64,000 bases of DNA from an uncultured Bradyrhizobium sp. (GCF_936928535.1 NZ_CAKZHY010000056.1:16120-80119), one strand, 5' to 3'. Shown: positions 18,455-27,564, counted from the first letter of the stretch. Numbers and translations: made by a program. The notes: a model not told the origin generated them from the sequence alone.

Positions 18455-20212
18455 TCACCCCTCGAACGCGTCGATTGACGCCTTGTTGCCGCGTGAGACC
18501 AGCGTCTCGTCCGGCACTGGCAGCTTCTCGCCCCGATCGCGGAAGCGATTGGTGATGGGATAGCGGCGGTCGCGGCCGAAATTCTTGCGCGTCACCTTGA
18601 CGCCGGGCGCGGCTTGGCGGCGCTTGTATTCGGCGACGTTGAGCAGATGGTCGATCCGGGTCACCGTCTCGCGGTCGAAACCGGCGGCGATGATCTGGTC
18701 GAGCGGCTCCTCGCGTTCGACAAGACGCTCGAGGATCGCATCGAGCACGTCGTAGGGCGGCAGAGAATCCTGATCGGTCTGGTTCTCGCGCAGCTCCGCC
18801 GTCGGCGGGCGTGTGATGATGTCAGACGGGATCACCTCGCCCGTCGGTCCGAGCGCGCCGTCTGGTTTCCATGAATTGCGCAAGCTCGCGAGACGGAACA
18901 CCTGCGTCTTGTAGATGTCCTTGATCGGATTGAAGCCGCCATTCATGTCGCCATAGAGCGTGGCATAGCCGACCGACATCTCCGACTTGTTGCCGGTCGT
19001 CACCACCATCAGCCCGGTCTTGTTGGAGATCGCCATCAGCAGCGTGCCGCGGGTGCGGGCCTGCAAGTTTTCCTCGGTGATGTCAGGCGGCAGGTTCTTG
19101 AAGAGGCCGGACAAGATGGTCTCGAAGCCGTTCACCGCTTCGGCGATCGGCAACACCTCGTAGCGGATGCCGAGATGGCCGGCGAGCTCGCCGGCATCGG
19201 CAATCGAGTGAGCCGCCGTGTAGCGATACGGCAGCATCACGCCATGCACCTGGTCGACCCCGAGCGCATCGACCGCGATCGCGGCACACAGCGCGGAGTC
19301 GATGCCGCCGGAAATGCCGAGCAGCACGCCGGGAAAGCCGTTCTTGCTGACATAGTCGCGCAAGCCGAGCACGCAGGCCGCGTAATCGGCGCGGTCGCCT
19401 TCGGGCTGCTCCGCGATCGGACCGGTGCAGCGCCAGTCGCCGCCGGTCCTGGTGAAACGCAATGTGGTGATGCTCTCCGCGAACGCAGGCAGTTGCGCCG
19501 CGAGCGAGAGATCGCCGTTGAGCGCGAACGAGGCGCCGTCGAACACGAGCTCGTCCTGGCCGCCGACCTGATTGAGATAGACCAGCGGCAAGCCGCTTTC
19601 GGTGACCCGCGCAACCGCCACCGACAGACGCACGTCGTTCTTGTCGCGGGCATAGGGCGAGCCGTTCGGCACCAGGATGATCTCGGCGCCGGTCTCGGCC
19701 AGCGTCTCGACCAAATTCTCGTAATCCTCGGACTCTTCCAACCAGATGTCCTCGCAAATCGGCACGCCGATCCGCACGCCGCGCACCGTGACGGGACCGG
19801 ACGCGGGGCCGCGCGAAAACAGCCGCTTCTCGTCGAACACGCCGTAATTCGGCAGATTGCACTTGAAGCGCAGCGCCGCAATGCGCCCGCCATCGAGCAG
19901 CGCGCAGGCATTGTAGAGCTTGCCGTCCTCGACCCAGGGCGTGCCGATGAGCATGGCCGGACCGCCGTCGGCGGTCTCGCGCGCGAGCGCTTCGATCGCG
20001 GCGCGGCAGGCGGCCTGGAAGGCCGGCTTCTGCACCAGATCCTCCGGCGGATAGCCGGCGATGAACAATTCCGGAAACAGCACGAGATCGGCGCTGTCGG
20101 CGATGGCGCGCGAGCGTGCGACGCGAGCCTTCGCCGCGTTGCCCTCGATATCGCCCATGGTCGGATTGAGCTGGGCGAGCGTGACCGCGAATGCGTTGAG
20201 ACGTTCGGTCAT
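18455..20212 (-). CDS. nadE: Glutamine-dependent NAD+ synthetase
   Basis: Last step of NAD synthesis: amidation of deamido-NAD using glutamine-derived ammonia. The 585-residue protein is a two-domain enzyme. The N-terminal nitrilase-like glutaminase has the catalytic triad at Glu48 (FPELF), Lys117 (RFKCNLPN) and Cys153 (PICEDIW). The C-terminal synthetase has the ATP P-loop SGGIDS at 301-306. The EMSVGYATLYGDMNGGF segment belongs to the same domain. Length and order are as expected for the long form. It starts 16 bp after dgkA in the same direction and may share its transcript. Confidence 0.96.
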   Translation of the reverse strand: MTERLNAFAVTLAQLNPTMGDIEGNAAKARVARSRAIADSADLVLFPELFIAGYPPEDLVQKPAFQAACRAAIEALARETADGGPAMLIGTPWVEDGKLYNACALLDGGRIAALRFKCNLPNYGVFDEKRLFSRGPASGPVTVRGVRIGVPICEDIWLEESEDYENLVETLAETGAEIILVPNGSPYARDKNDVRLSVAVARVTESGLPLVYLNQVGGQDELVFDGASFALNGDLSLAAQLPAFAESITTLRFTRTGGDWRCTGPIAEQPEGDRADYAACVLGLRDYVSKNGFPGVLLGISGGIDSALCAAIAVDALGVDQVHGVMLPYRYTAAHSIADAGELAGHLGIRYEVLPIAEAVNGFETILSGLFKNLPPDITEENLQARTRGTLLMAISNKTGLMVVTTGNKSEMSVGYATLYGDMNGGFNPIKDIYKTQVFRLASLRNSWKPDGALGPTGEVIPSDIITRPPTAELRENQTDQDSLPPYDVLDAILERLVEREEPLDQIIAAGFDRETVTRIDHLLNVAEYKRRQAAPGVKVTRKNFGRDRRYPITNRFRDRGEKLPVPDETLVSRGNKASIDAFEG

Positions 20213-20228
20213 GGCCGCCGCCCTCGGG

Positions 20229-20582
20229 CTAGAGGAATCCCAATCGCTCGATGACGGCGATGATCCAGAATGCGCCGGCCATCAGCAGCGCGACGCCAAC
20301 TGCGGCCGAGCCCATGTCCTTGACCCGGCCGATCTGCTTGTCGTGATCCATGGTCAGGCGATCGGCGAGCTTCTCGATCGCCGTGTTCAGCAGCTCGACG
20401 ACCAGCACGAACGCAACCGCACACACCAGCTCGACTGCCCGCATCGCGGTGGCGGCGACGAACCACGCCACCGGCAGCGACAGGATCAGCGCAAAGACCT
20501 CCTCGCGGATGGCCTGCTCCGAACGGAACGCAAAGGCCATTCCGTTGCGGGAATTGATCGTCGCCTTCCAGATGCGCAGCAA
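20229..20582 (-). CDS. dgkA: Diacylglycerol kinase
   Basis: Small integral membrane kinase that phosphorylates diacylglycerol to phosphatidic acid, recycling lipid released during glucan or lipopolysaccharide modification. The 117-residue protein has three transmembrane helices. It carries the family motif in ELLNTAIEKLADRL, with the catalytic Glu and Asn, and KDMGSAAV just before the third helix. The start is a TTG at 20582, four bases after the DAHP synthase stop; no ATG is available before the conserved LRIWKA segment. A G-rich stretch in the end of the upstream gene can serve as ribosome site. Confidence 0.9.
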   Translation of the reverse strand: MLRIWKATINSRNGMAFAFRSEQAIREEVFALILSLPVAWFVAATAMRAVELVCAVAFVLVVELLNTAIEKLADRLTMDHDKQIGRVKDMGSAAVGVALLMAGAFWIIAVIERLGFL

Positions 20583-20586
20583 GGTC

Positions 20587-21975
20587 TTAGAGCCCCGCCG
20601 CGGCCGGAATCGGCCGAACCTTGCCGGCGCGTTCCTGCTTCAGCAGTTCGGCGACCAGGAAGGCCATATCGATGGATTGCTCCGCATTGAGACGGGGATC
20701 GCACACCGTGTGATAGCGGTCGTTGAGATCCTCGTCGGTGATGGCGCGGGCGCCGCCGATGCACTCGGTGACGTCCTGGCCCGTCATCTCCAGATGCACG
20801 CCGCCGGCATGGGTGCCTTCGGCGGCGTGGATGGTGAAGAACGACTTCACCTCCGACAGCACGCGATCGAACGGCCGCGTCTTGTAGCCCGTGGTCGAGG
20901 TGATGGTGTTGCCGTGCATCGGATCGCACGACCAGACCACCACCCTGCCCTCGCGCTTCACCGCGCGGATCAGGCCCGGCAGATGATCGGCGACCTTGTC
21001 GGAGCCGAAGCGGTTGATCAGCGTCAGCCGGCCGGGCTCGTTGTCGGGATTGAGCACGTCGATCAGCTTCAACAGCTCGTCGGGCTTCAGCGACGGGCCG
21101 CACTTCAACCCGATCGGGTTCTTGATGCCGCGGAAATATTCGACATGGCCATGATCGAGCTGGCGGGTACGGTCGCCGATCCAGATCATGTGGCCCGAGG
21201 TCGCATACCAGTCGCCGGTCGTGGAATCGACGCGGGTCATGGCCTGCTCGTAGCCGAGCAGCAGCGCCTCATGGCTGGTGTAGAAATCGGTGGCGCGCAG
21301 CTCCGGATGGCTTTCGAGATCGAGGCCGCAGGCGCGCATGAAGTTGAGCGCGTCCGAGATGCGGTCGGCCAGCTCCTTGTAGCGGCGGGACTGCGGTGAA
21401 TCCTTCAGGAAGCCGAGCATCCACTCGTGCACGCTGCCGAGATTGGCGTAGCCGCCGGTCGCGAACGCGCGGAGCAGGTTCAGCGTCGCGGCCGACTGGC
21501 GATAGGCCATCAATTGGCGCTGCGGATCCGGTATGCGCGCTTCCTTGGTGAAGGCGATGTCGTTGACGATGTCGCCGCGATAGCTCGGCAGCTCGACGCC
21601 ACCAACCTTCTCGGTCGGCGATGAGCGCGGCTTGGCGAACTGGCCGGCGATGCGACCGACCTTCACCACCGGCACGGCGCCGGCATAGGTCAGCACGACA
21701 GCCATCTGCAGCAGCACGCGGAAGAAATCGCGGATGTTGTTGGCGCCATGCTCGGCAAAGCTCTCGGCGCAATCGCCGCCCTGCAGCAGGAAGGCGTCAC
21801 CGGCCGCAACGCGAGCCAGTGCCTTCTTCAGGTTGCGCGCCTCGCCGGCGAAGACCAGCGGCGGAAAGGTTGCAAGCTGCGCCTCGACGTCGGCCAAAGC
21901 CTTGGCGTCGGGATAATCGGGCACCTGTAGCACCGGCTTGCTGCGCCAGGACTCGGGCGTCCACCGCTCGGACAT
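20587..21975 (-). CDS. 3-deoxy-7-phosphoheptulonate synthase, class II
   Basis: First enzyme of the shikimate pathway, joining phosphoenolpyruvate and erythrose 4-phosphate. The 462-residue protein is of the plant-like class II (AroA-II) type. [10 protein letters not shown] at the N-terminus, [15 protein letters not shown], the DPMHGNT metal/phosphate segment, and [20 protein letters not shown] near the C-terminus are all class II hallmarks with metal-ligand Cys, His and Glu. The ATG at 21975 has GGAG seven to nine bases upstream; an upstream start at 22005 is less likely. It leads a minus-strand run with dgkA and nadE, probably a chance grouping of housekeeping genes. Confidence 0.95.
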   Translation of the reverse strand: MSERWTPESWRSKPVLQVPDYPDAKALADVEAQLATFPPLVFAGEARNLKKALARVAAGDAFLLQGGDCAESFAEHGANNIRDFFRVLLQMAVVLTYAGAVPVVKVGRIAGQFAKPRSSPTEKVGGVELPSYRGDIVNDIAFTKEARIPDPQRQLMAYRQSAATLNLLRAFATGGYANLGSVHEWMLGFLKDSPQSRRYKELADRISDALNFMRACGLDLESHPELRATDFYTSHEALLLGYEQAMTRVDSTTGDWYATSGHMIWIGDRTRQLDHGHVEYFRGIKNPIGLKCGPSLKPDELLKLIDVLNPDNEPGRLTLINRFGSDKVADHLPGLIRAVKREGRVVVWSCDPMHGNTITSTTGYKTRPFDRVLSEVKSFFTIHAAEGTHAGGVHLEMTGQDVTECIGGARAITDEDLNDRYHTVCDPRLNAEQSIDMAFLVAELLKQERAGKVRPIPAAAGL

Positions 21976-22157
21976 CGCAATCTCTCCGTGAAGCGAAAAG
22001 TGCAACCTGATCTGTGGGTTGCGAGGGCCGCCTTATACACAGGCTGGCACGACACCGCCAGTTGTAAATCCATTTCGCAAGGCAAACCCTTGCGGGCAAA
22101 GCCGAATTCGCATTTGCTAGGGGGCGGCAGAGCAAACCCGGCAAGACAGCATCCACC

Positions 22158-23054
22158 ATGGACGCGCCACTGGACGACGCTTTCATCGACGAGATCAGCT
22201 TCCCGGCGACCGACGGGTATGCGCTATCAGGCACGCTGTTCCTGCCGCGCGGCGCCAAGCGCCAAGCCGTCCTGATCAATTCGGCGACCGCCGTCCCGCG
22301 CAAGATCTACAAGGGCTTCGCCTCCTACCTCGCCCATCGCGGCTGCGCGGTGCTCACTTATGATTATCGCGGCATCGGCGACTCCCGCCTGCCGGCGATG
22401 GTCGGCTACAACCAGCCGAAATCGCTGGTCGGCTTCAAGGCCTCGATGTCGGACTGGGCCGCGCTTGATGTCACCGCGGCAGTGCGCTGGATGCGCGAGC
22501 GCTATCATGGCCTGCCGCTCGCCTACATCGGCCATTCCTTCGGAGGTCAGGCGCTCGGGCTGATCGAGAACAACAGCGAGATTTCGCGCGCGGCGTTCGT
22601 GGCCTCGCAGGCCGCGACCTGGCGACTGATGACCTCGCCGGAAAGATATCGCGTCTTCGCCTTCATGAATTTCGTCGGCGTGCCGCTGGTCCACGCACTC
22701 GGCTACGCGCCAGGCTGGGTCGGCATCGGCGAGGATTTGCCCAAGGGCGTGTTCCTGCAATGGGCCGATTGGGTTTCGAGCCCGCGCTATCTGTTCGATT
22801 CAAAATTGCCGGCGCTGGAGAACTTTGCCAGGTTCAAAGGCGAGCTGCGCGCGCTCTGCTTCTCCGACGATCCCTGGGCAACGCGACCAGCCGTCGAGCT
22901 GCTCGCGTCGGGCTTCAGCGGCATCAAGCCGGAGGTGCTGACCGTCAACCCGTCTGATGTCGGCGCCAAGGCGATCGGCCATTTCGGCTTCTTCCGCCCC
23001 GAACACCGCGACACGCTGTGGCGCGGGGTTGCGGAATGGATCCAGGGGGAGTGA
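22158..23054 (+). CDS. Alpha/beta hydrolase (COG4757-like)
   Basis: Predicted serine hydrolase of 298 residues. The nucleophile elbow is GHSFGG at about 124-129. The strand-plus-oxyanion region is AVLINSATAVPRKIY, followed by YDYRGIGDSR, a familiar order for this subgroup of cytoplasmic alpha/beta hydrolases. The catalytic His is probably in the C-terminal IGHFGFFRPEH segment. No signal peptide is present. Substrate is unknown. It is divergent from the DAHP synthase gene across about 180 bp, which must hold both promoters, and is followed by an unrelated membrane protein gene. Confidence 0.8.
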   Translation: MDAPLDDAFIDEISFPATDGYALSGTLFLPRGAKRQAVLINSATAVPRKIYKGFASYLAHRGCAVLTYDYRGIGDSRLPAMVGYNQPKSLVGFKASMSDWAALDVTAAVRWMRERYHGLPLAYIGHSFGGQALGLIENNSEISRAAFVASQAATWRLMTSPERYRVFAFMNFVGVPLVHALGYAPGWVGIGEDLPKGVFLQWADWVSSPRYLFDSKLPALENFARFKGELRALCFSDDPWATRPAVELLASGFSGIKPEVLTVNPSDVGAKAIGHFGFFRPEHRDTLWRGVAEWIQGE

Positions 23055-23200
23055 GCGTCACGCCTTGTTGAAGGGAGCCGCCACCTTCCCGTCACCAATC
23101 ACGGTGAAACTGATGTCCACCGTCGCCGTATGTCAGCCGTCACATCGTCGGCAACACGATTGATCGCGTTCGCCGCATGTCGGACGCGGCGAGGAGTTTC

Positions 23201-23992
23201 ATGCAAGATCCCACCAAGAGCGGCATTCTCAGCGAGAGCAAGGTCCCCGAAGTCACGCTCGGCTTCTGGATCATCAAGATCGCGGCGACCACGCTGGGCG
23301 AGACCGGCGGCGACACCGTCACCATGACGCTCAACTGGGGCTACTTTGCGGGCACGTGCCTGTTCCTGGCGGCGATGATCGTCCTGGTCGCCGCGCAAAT
23401 CCGCGCAAGCAGATTCCACCCGGCGCTGTACTGGGCGACGATCGTGGCTTCGACCACCTTCGGCACAACCATGGCCGACTTTGCCGACCGCTCGCTCGGC
23501 ATCGGCTACACCGGCGGCGCAACGCTGTTGCTCGCTTGTCTCGTGCTGGTGCTCGGCCTCTGGTATCGCTCGGAGGGAACGATCTCGGTCAATAGCGTCA
23601 GCACGCCGCGCGTCGAAGCCTTTTATTGGGGCGCGATCACCTTCTCGCAGACGCTGGGCACCGCGCTCGGCGACTGGATCGCCGACACCGGCGATATGGG
23701 TTATCGCGGCGGCGCATTGATCTTCGCCGCGGCGCTTGCCGTCGTTGCAGGGTTCTACTTCTGGACCCGCGTTTCTCGCGTGACCCTGTTCTGGGCCGCC
23801 TTCATCCTGACGCGTCCGCTGGGCGCAACGGTCGGCGATTTCCTCGACAAGCCGCTCGATCATGGCGGACTAGCCTTGAGCCGGCCGCTGGCGTCCGCCG
23901 TGATCGCGGCATTCATGGTGGTTTGCCTGCTGCTGATCCCGCAACGCGCGGGACAGCATCCGGGCGAGAACCAGGCAGCCGAGCGCGCCTAG
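23201..23992 (+). CDS. COG4705 family membrane protein with four internal repeats
   Basis: Integral membrane protein of about 263 residues with eight or so hydrophobic helices. Four related segments recur at spacings of roughly 60 residues: KIAATTLGETGGD, ASTTFGTTMADFAD, TFSQTLGTALGDWIAD and ILTRPLGATVGDFLD. Each has a conserved Gly and acidic residue within a helix, and GYTGG or GYRGG follows two of them. The family has no known function; the repeat plan suggests a small channel or transporter formed by duplication. ATG at 23201 has GAGGAG just upstream and is preferred to ATG at 23177. It overlaps the end of the convergent 87-codon gene by four bases. Confidence 0.78.
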   Translation: MQDPTKSGILSESKVPEVTLGFWIIKIAATTLGETGGDTVTMTLNWGYFAGTCLFLAAMIVLVAAQIRASRFHPALYWATIVASTTFGTTMADFADRSLGIGYTGGATLLLACLVLVLGLWYRSEGTISVNSVSTPRVEAFYWGAITFSQTLGTALGDWIADTGDMGYRGGALIFAAALAVVAGFYFWTRVSRVTLFWAAFILTRPLGATVGDFLDKPLDHGGLALSRPLASAVIAAFMVVCLLLIPQRAGQHPGENQAAERA

Positions 23993-24252
23993 CGGATAAT
24001 CGTCGTCAGCGACGAGTAGCGCTTGTTCGGCTTGGCTTCAGCCGCCGAGAACTGCGCAAATGCGTCGCTGACCCTGGTCGCCGGCGGCGTGTCGCCCTTG
24101 AAGCGGAATTCCTGCGGCTTCGGCGCGTAGAAGCTGGCGCTGTAATAGGAATCGTCGAAGCGCGCCTCGCCGACCCCGAACCATGCGTCGCACGCAAACA
24201 GGAGCGCATAGACCCCCACGACTGCAGCGACGACCTCCTTGAGAACTGACAT
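23989..24252 (-). CDS. Small membrane-anchored or secreted protein, unknown
   Basis: An 87-residue protein starting at ATG 24252 with an AGGG ribosome site. A single hydrophobic N-terminal helix (VLKEVVAAVVGVYALLFACDAWF) could be an uncleaved signal anchor. The rest is polar with several aromatic residues (DDSYYSASFYAPKPQEF) and ends TTIIR. No family is recognised. It overlaps the 3' end of the convergent COG4705 gene by four bases. A longer frame from 24378 is unlikely because it would read through a terminator-like region. Confidence 0.55.
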   Translation of the reverse strand: MSVLKEVVAAVVGVYALLFACDAWFGVGEARFDDSYYSASFYAPKPQEFRFKGDTPPATRVSDAFAQFSAAEAKPNKRYSSLTTIIR

Positions 24253-24375
24253 GTTGATGCCCTGCCCTTTTGCGGCAGAATGCAGGTCGGTTCCAAAACT
24301 CTGGTTTAAGCTGCCGCGCTTCTTCTCTGCAGGGTTTGCCGCACCTGAGCGGACTCCAGACAATTTTATCGATCT

Positions 24376-24414
24376 CAAAAAGAGCCCGCCTGATCGGGCG
24401 GATCAGGCGGGCTC
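24376..24414 (-). terminator. Intrinsic terminator of the aldehyde dehydrogenase gene
   Basis: A perfect 14-bp stem, GAGCCCGCCTGATC at 24382-24395 and GATCAGGCGGGCTC at 24401-24414, with a 5-base loop. On the minus strand it is followed by a run of five T (24377-24381). It lies 25 bp after the aldehyde dehydrogenase stop. Confidence 0.9.
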
Positions 24415-24438
24415 CAGGGTTTGGCCGCTCGGGAGGTA

Positions 24439-25923
24439 TCAGACGGCCAAGTTCATCCAGAGGGCCTTGGGCTCGGTGAAATTGTCGAGCGCGGCGGTGC
24501 CGTGCTCACGGCCGAGGCCGGAATCGCGCTCGCCGCCCCAAGGCAGCCGCACGTCGGTATAGCCATAGGTGTTCATCCAGACCGTGCCGGCCCGCGCCCG
24601 CTTGACGAAGCGCTGCAGCTTGCCGACATCGCGGCTCCAGACGCCGGCGGCAAGGCTGTAGGCCGTGCCGTTAGCGATCCGTAAAGCATCGGCCTCGTCG
24701 GTGAACTTGATGACGCTGACGACCGGCCCGAAGATTTCCTCCTGCGAAATCCGCATCTCGTGCGCAACGTCGGCGAACACGGTCGGGCTGATGAAATAAC
24801 CGCGCTCGCTGACCCTCTCGCCACCGGTGACGAGCCTTGCCCCTTCCTTCTGGCCGATCTCGACATAGTCGAGAATCGACTTCATCTGCTTCTCGGAAAT
24901 GACGGGCCCGAGCGCGGTCTTGCGATCGAGCGGATCGCCGATCCTGATCGACTTCGCGCGCGCGGCGAGGCGCTCGACGACCTCGTCATAGGCCTTTGCC
25001 TGCACCAGCACGCGCGAGCCGGCCGAGCAGACCTGGCCCGCATTGAAGAAGATGCCGGAGGCCGCAGCCTTGCTGGCGGCTTCAAGATCGGCGTCATCAA
25101 AGATGACGTTGGCCGACTTGCCGCCAAGCTCGAGCGAGACGCGTTTGAAGTTGCTCGCCGCGCCCTTCATGATTCCGCGCCCCACACCCGGCGACCCCGT
25201 GAAGGTGACCTTGTCTACGTCCGGGTGGTTGACCAGCGCGTCGCCGACGACACGACCCGGCCCCGTGACGACATTGAAGACACCCGCCGGCAGGCCGGCT
25301 TCGAGCGCGAGCTCGGCGATGCGCAGCGCCGACAGCGAGGTCAGCTCGGCCGGCTTCATCACGATGGTGCAGCCGCAGGCGAGCGCCGGGGCGAGCTTCC
25401 ACATGCCGATCATCAACGGGAAATTCCACGGCACGATCGCCGCGACCACGCCGACCGGCTCGCGCATGGTGTAGGTCAGGGCATCGTCGCGCACCGGCAC
25501 GACATCGCCGGTGATCTTGTCGGCCCAGCCGGCATAGTAGGTCAGCGTGTCCAGAGCGGCCGGAAAGTCCTGGCGCGTCGTCGCTGAGATCGGCTTGCCG
25601 GCATCGATCGATTCCAGCTCGATGATCTCATCGGCGTTGCGCTTGAGCAGCTCCGCCCAGCGCATCAATATCTGGCCGCGCTCGGAGGCGCGCATCGTGC
25701 GCCACGGACCTTCGAAGGCGCGGCGGGCCGCGGCCACGGCGATCTCGACATCAGCCTCGCCGCCCTCGGCGATGGTGGCGATGACCTGCCCGGTCGCAGG
25801 ATTGAGGGACTTGAAGGTGCGGCCGGAACTCGCGGGCACGCGGCGCCCGTCAATAAGCAGATGCTGCGGCCGGGCCATGAACTCAGTGGCCGGCGAACAC
25901 ACAAAGTCATATGCAACAGACAT
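24439..25923 (-). CDS. NAD(P)-dependent aldehyde dehydrogenase
   Basis: Aldehyde dehydrogenase superfamily enzyme of 494 residues oxidising an aldehyde to the acid. The N-terminal Rossmann region has VPWNFPLMIGMWKLAPAL. The general base Glu is in SLELGGKSANV and the catalytic Cys in FFNAGQVCSAGSR. The C-terminal bridging domain has EEIFGPVVSV. This fits betaine/phenylacetaldehyde/gamma-aminobutyraldehyde-type enzymes; substrate cannot be fixed. Of two adjacent ATGs, 25923 has the better spacing (seven bases) from a strong GGAGG. The gene is divergent from a ModE-like regulator and has a 16-bp palindrome directly upstream, so it is probably the regulator's target. An intrinsic terminator follows. 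Confidence 0.9.
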   Translation of the reverse strand: MSVAYDFVCSPATEFMARPQHLLIDGRRVPASSGRTFKSLNPATGQVIATIAEGGEADVEIAVAAARRAFEGPWRTMRASERGQILMRWAELLKRNADEIIELESIDAGKPISATTRQDFPAALDTLTYYAGWADKITGDVVPVRDDALTYTMREPVGVVAAIVPWNFPLMIGMWKLAPALACGCTIVMKPAELTSLSALRIAELALEAGLPAGVFNVVTGPGRVVGDALVNHPDVDKVTFTGSPGVGRGIMKGAASNFKRVSLELGGKSANVIFDDADLEAASKAAASGIFFNAGQVCSAGSRVLVQAKAYDEVVERLAARAKSIRIGDPLDRKTALGPVISEKQMKSILDYVEIGQKEGARLVTGGERVSERGYFISPTVFADVAHEMRISQEEIFGPVVSVIKFTDEADALRIANGTAYSLAAGVWSRDVGKLQRFVKRARAGTVWMNTYGYTDVRLPWGGERDSGLGREHGTAALDNFTEPKALWMNLAV

Positions 25924-25937
25924 CATATTTCCTCCTG

Positions 25938-25953
25938 ATCTGGTATGCCAGAT
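25938..25953. promoter_or_regulatory. Palindromic operator candidate upstream of the aldehyde dehydrogenase
   Basis: ATCTGGTATGCCAGAT is an inverted repeat with 6-bp arms and a 4-base centre. It lies immediately upstream of the Shine-Dalgarno of the aldehyde dehydrogenase gene, in the 113-bp divergent gap with the ModE-like regulator. The form resembles GntR/FadR-type operators (TGGT-x2-xCCA), but no GntR gene is nearby, so the divergent regulator is the other candidate to bind it. Confidence 0.5.
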
Positions 25954-26036
25954 TAGGCACGTAGGTAGCCGAGTAAATATGATATGGTTTGCCGATGGCC
26001 GCTCTGCATATGAAGCGAAGTTCATAAGGATCTGCG

Positions 26037-27119
26037 ATGCTTCAGGTTGAGATCGAGGCCGTCTGGCGATTTCGCCGCGAGGGCAATCCGCGCACTGCGG
26101 TCGTCATGCTCAACGTACTCAACGAAATCAGGAAGACCGGGAAGATCACGAGCGCGGCCAGCGATGCCCACCTCTCTTACCGGCATGTCTGGAATCTGAT
26201 CGAGCAATGGTCGGAGTTCTTCGGAACGCCACTGGTGGAAACCCAGCGCGGCAAGGGCTCGAAGCTGACGCCGTTCGGCGAGCGGCTGGTGTGGGCGGGC
26301 GAGCGCATGCAGGCGCGGCTCGGACCGCAGCTGGAAAACCTCGCGCAGGAGCTTGCAAGCGAGATCAAGCCGTTCCTGGAGCAGCGCCCCTCCGTGATCC
26401 GCGTCCACGCCAGCCACGGCTTTGCGGTGGCAAAGCTGCGCGAATTCCTCGACCGCGAGCCCGGCATCGGCGTCGACCTGCGCTATGTCAGCAACCAGCA
26501 CTCGCTGGTGTCGCTGGCGCAGGGCGCTTGCGACCTCTCCGGCCTGCATCTGCCGCACGGCGCGCTGCGCGCCCAGGGCATCAAGGCCGCGCGCGAGTGG
26601 CTCGACCCGCGCGAGGATCGCATCATCAGCTTTGTGACGCGCGAGATGGGCCTGATGGTCGCACGCGGCAATCCGCTGCGCATTGCCTCACTCCATGACC
26701 TCACCAAGCCAAACGCCCGCTTCGTCAACCGCGATCACGATTCCGGCACGCGCCTGCTGTTCGATCAATTGCTCACCGCCCACGGCATCGACGAGAGCAA
26801 GATCAACGGCGCCCAGCAGATCGAATTCACCCACGCCGCGGTTGCGGCCTATGTCGCAAGCGGCATGGCCGATGTCTGCTTCGGCGTCGAGGCGGCCGCC
26901 CGCCAGTTCGGCCTCGACTTCATCCGCATCCTCACCGAGGATTATTTCTTCGTCTGCAAGCGCGCCTTCCTCGAGACCGAGCCGATGCGGCGCATCCTCG
27001 ACATCATCCGCAGCCACGATTTCCGCGCGGCTATCGCCACCCTGCCCGGCTACACCGCATCCGACACCGGCGAAGTGACAGGCGTGAAGGCATTCCTGGA
27101 GTTGCACGCCGTACGGTGA
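26037..27119 (+). CDS. ModE-like one-component regulator with PBP-like sensor domain (FdsR-like)
   Basis: Transcriptional regulator of 360 residues. Residues about 20-85 form a ModE/LysR-type winged helix (LNEIRKTGKITSAASDAHLSYRHV and GKGSKLTPFGERLVWAGE). The rest is a periplasmic-binding-protein-like domain (PBP_like, PF12727 type) seen in the FdsR regulators of formate dehydrogenase genes and related molybdenum-enzyme regulators. The PBP part shows DLSGLHLPHG, FVNRDHDSGTRLLFDQLL and MADVCFGVEAAARQFGLDF, classic features of that domain. AAGGA lies eight bases before the ATG. It is divergent from the aldehyde dehydrogenase gene, which is its likely target. The ligand is unknown. Confidence 0.82.
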   Translation: MLQVEIEAVWRFRREGNPRTAVVMLNVLNEIRKTGKITSAASDAHLSYRHVWNLIEQWSEFFGTPLVETQRGKGSKLTPFGERLVWAGERMQARLGPQLENLAQELASEIKPFLEQRPSVIRVHASHGFAVAKLREFLDREPGIGVDLRYVSNQHSLVSLAQGACDLSGLHLPHGALRAQGIKAAREWLDPREDRIISFVTREMGLMVARGNPLRIASLHDLTKPNARFVNRDHDSGTRLLFDQLLTAHGIDESKINGAQQIEFTHAAVAAYVASGMADVCFGVEAAARQFGLDFIRILTEDYFFVCKRAFLETEPMRRILDIIRSHDFRAAIATLPGYTASDTGEVTGVKAFLELHAVR

Positions 27120-27189
27120 TGCGGATGCCGCCTTGTTCGCGACGGGCAAGAATGGCAATCTCGGTTTAGAGTCATTCAAGAGAGCCATC

Positions 27190-27564
27190 ATGTCGCGCGC
27201 AAGCGCCAGATCGTTGCCCCAGCTCAGCCTTCGCATCGACATCGACAGCGAGGATCGGATCGGGCCGGGCAAGATCGAGCTGCTGGAGCAGATCCGCGAT
27301 CAAGGCTCGATTTCGGCGGCCGGCCGTGCCATGGACATGTCGTACAAGCGCGCCTGGGATCTCGTCGACGAGATCAACCGCATCTGCGGACATCCCGCGG
27401 TCGAGCCTCAGGCCGGCGGCAAGAACGGCGGCGGCGCGATGCTCACCCCGTTCGGCGAAAAGCTCGTGGCGCGATACCGCAAGATCGAGCGCGACGCCGC
27501 ACGCGCCGTGCACAAGGATCTTGAAGCGCTGAGGAGCGACATCGCCCGTTCCCGCAAGTCGTGA
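27190..27564 (+). CDS. ModE-type winged-helix DNA-binding protein (no molybdate domain)
   Basis: A 124-residue protein consisting only of the ModE N-terminal DNA-binding domain. LRIDIDSEDRIGPGKIELLE leads into the helix-turn-helix GSISAAGRAMDMSYKRAWDL, and GGAMLTPFGEKLVARYRKIE forms the wing and dimer helix. The C-terminal molybdate-binding Mop-type domains of full ModE are absent. It follows the larger ModE-like regulator on the same strand by 70 bp. Stand-alone proteins of this kind are frequent in rhizobia. It is a plausible reader of the Mo-box-like palindrome at 28036-28063, about 0.5 kb away. The ATG at 27190 is chosen by homology; an upstream frame at 27133 is less likely. Confidence 0.82.
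   Translation: MSRASARSLPQLSLRIDIDSEDRIGPGKIELLEQIRDQGSISAAGRAMDMSYKRAWDLVDEINRICGHPAVEPQAGGKNGGGAMLTPFGEKLVARYRKIERDAARAVHKDLEALRSDIARSRKS

Noticed and set aside
23057..23130. Minus-strand fragment reading VDISFTVIGDGKVAAPFNKA
   Set aside because: It looks protein-like, but a stop lies just upstream in frame and no start exists; at most a short decayed gene end.
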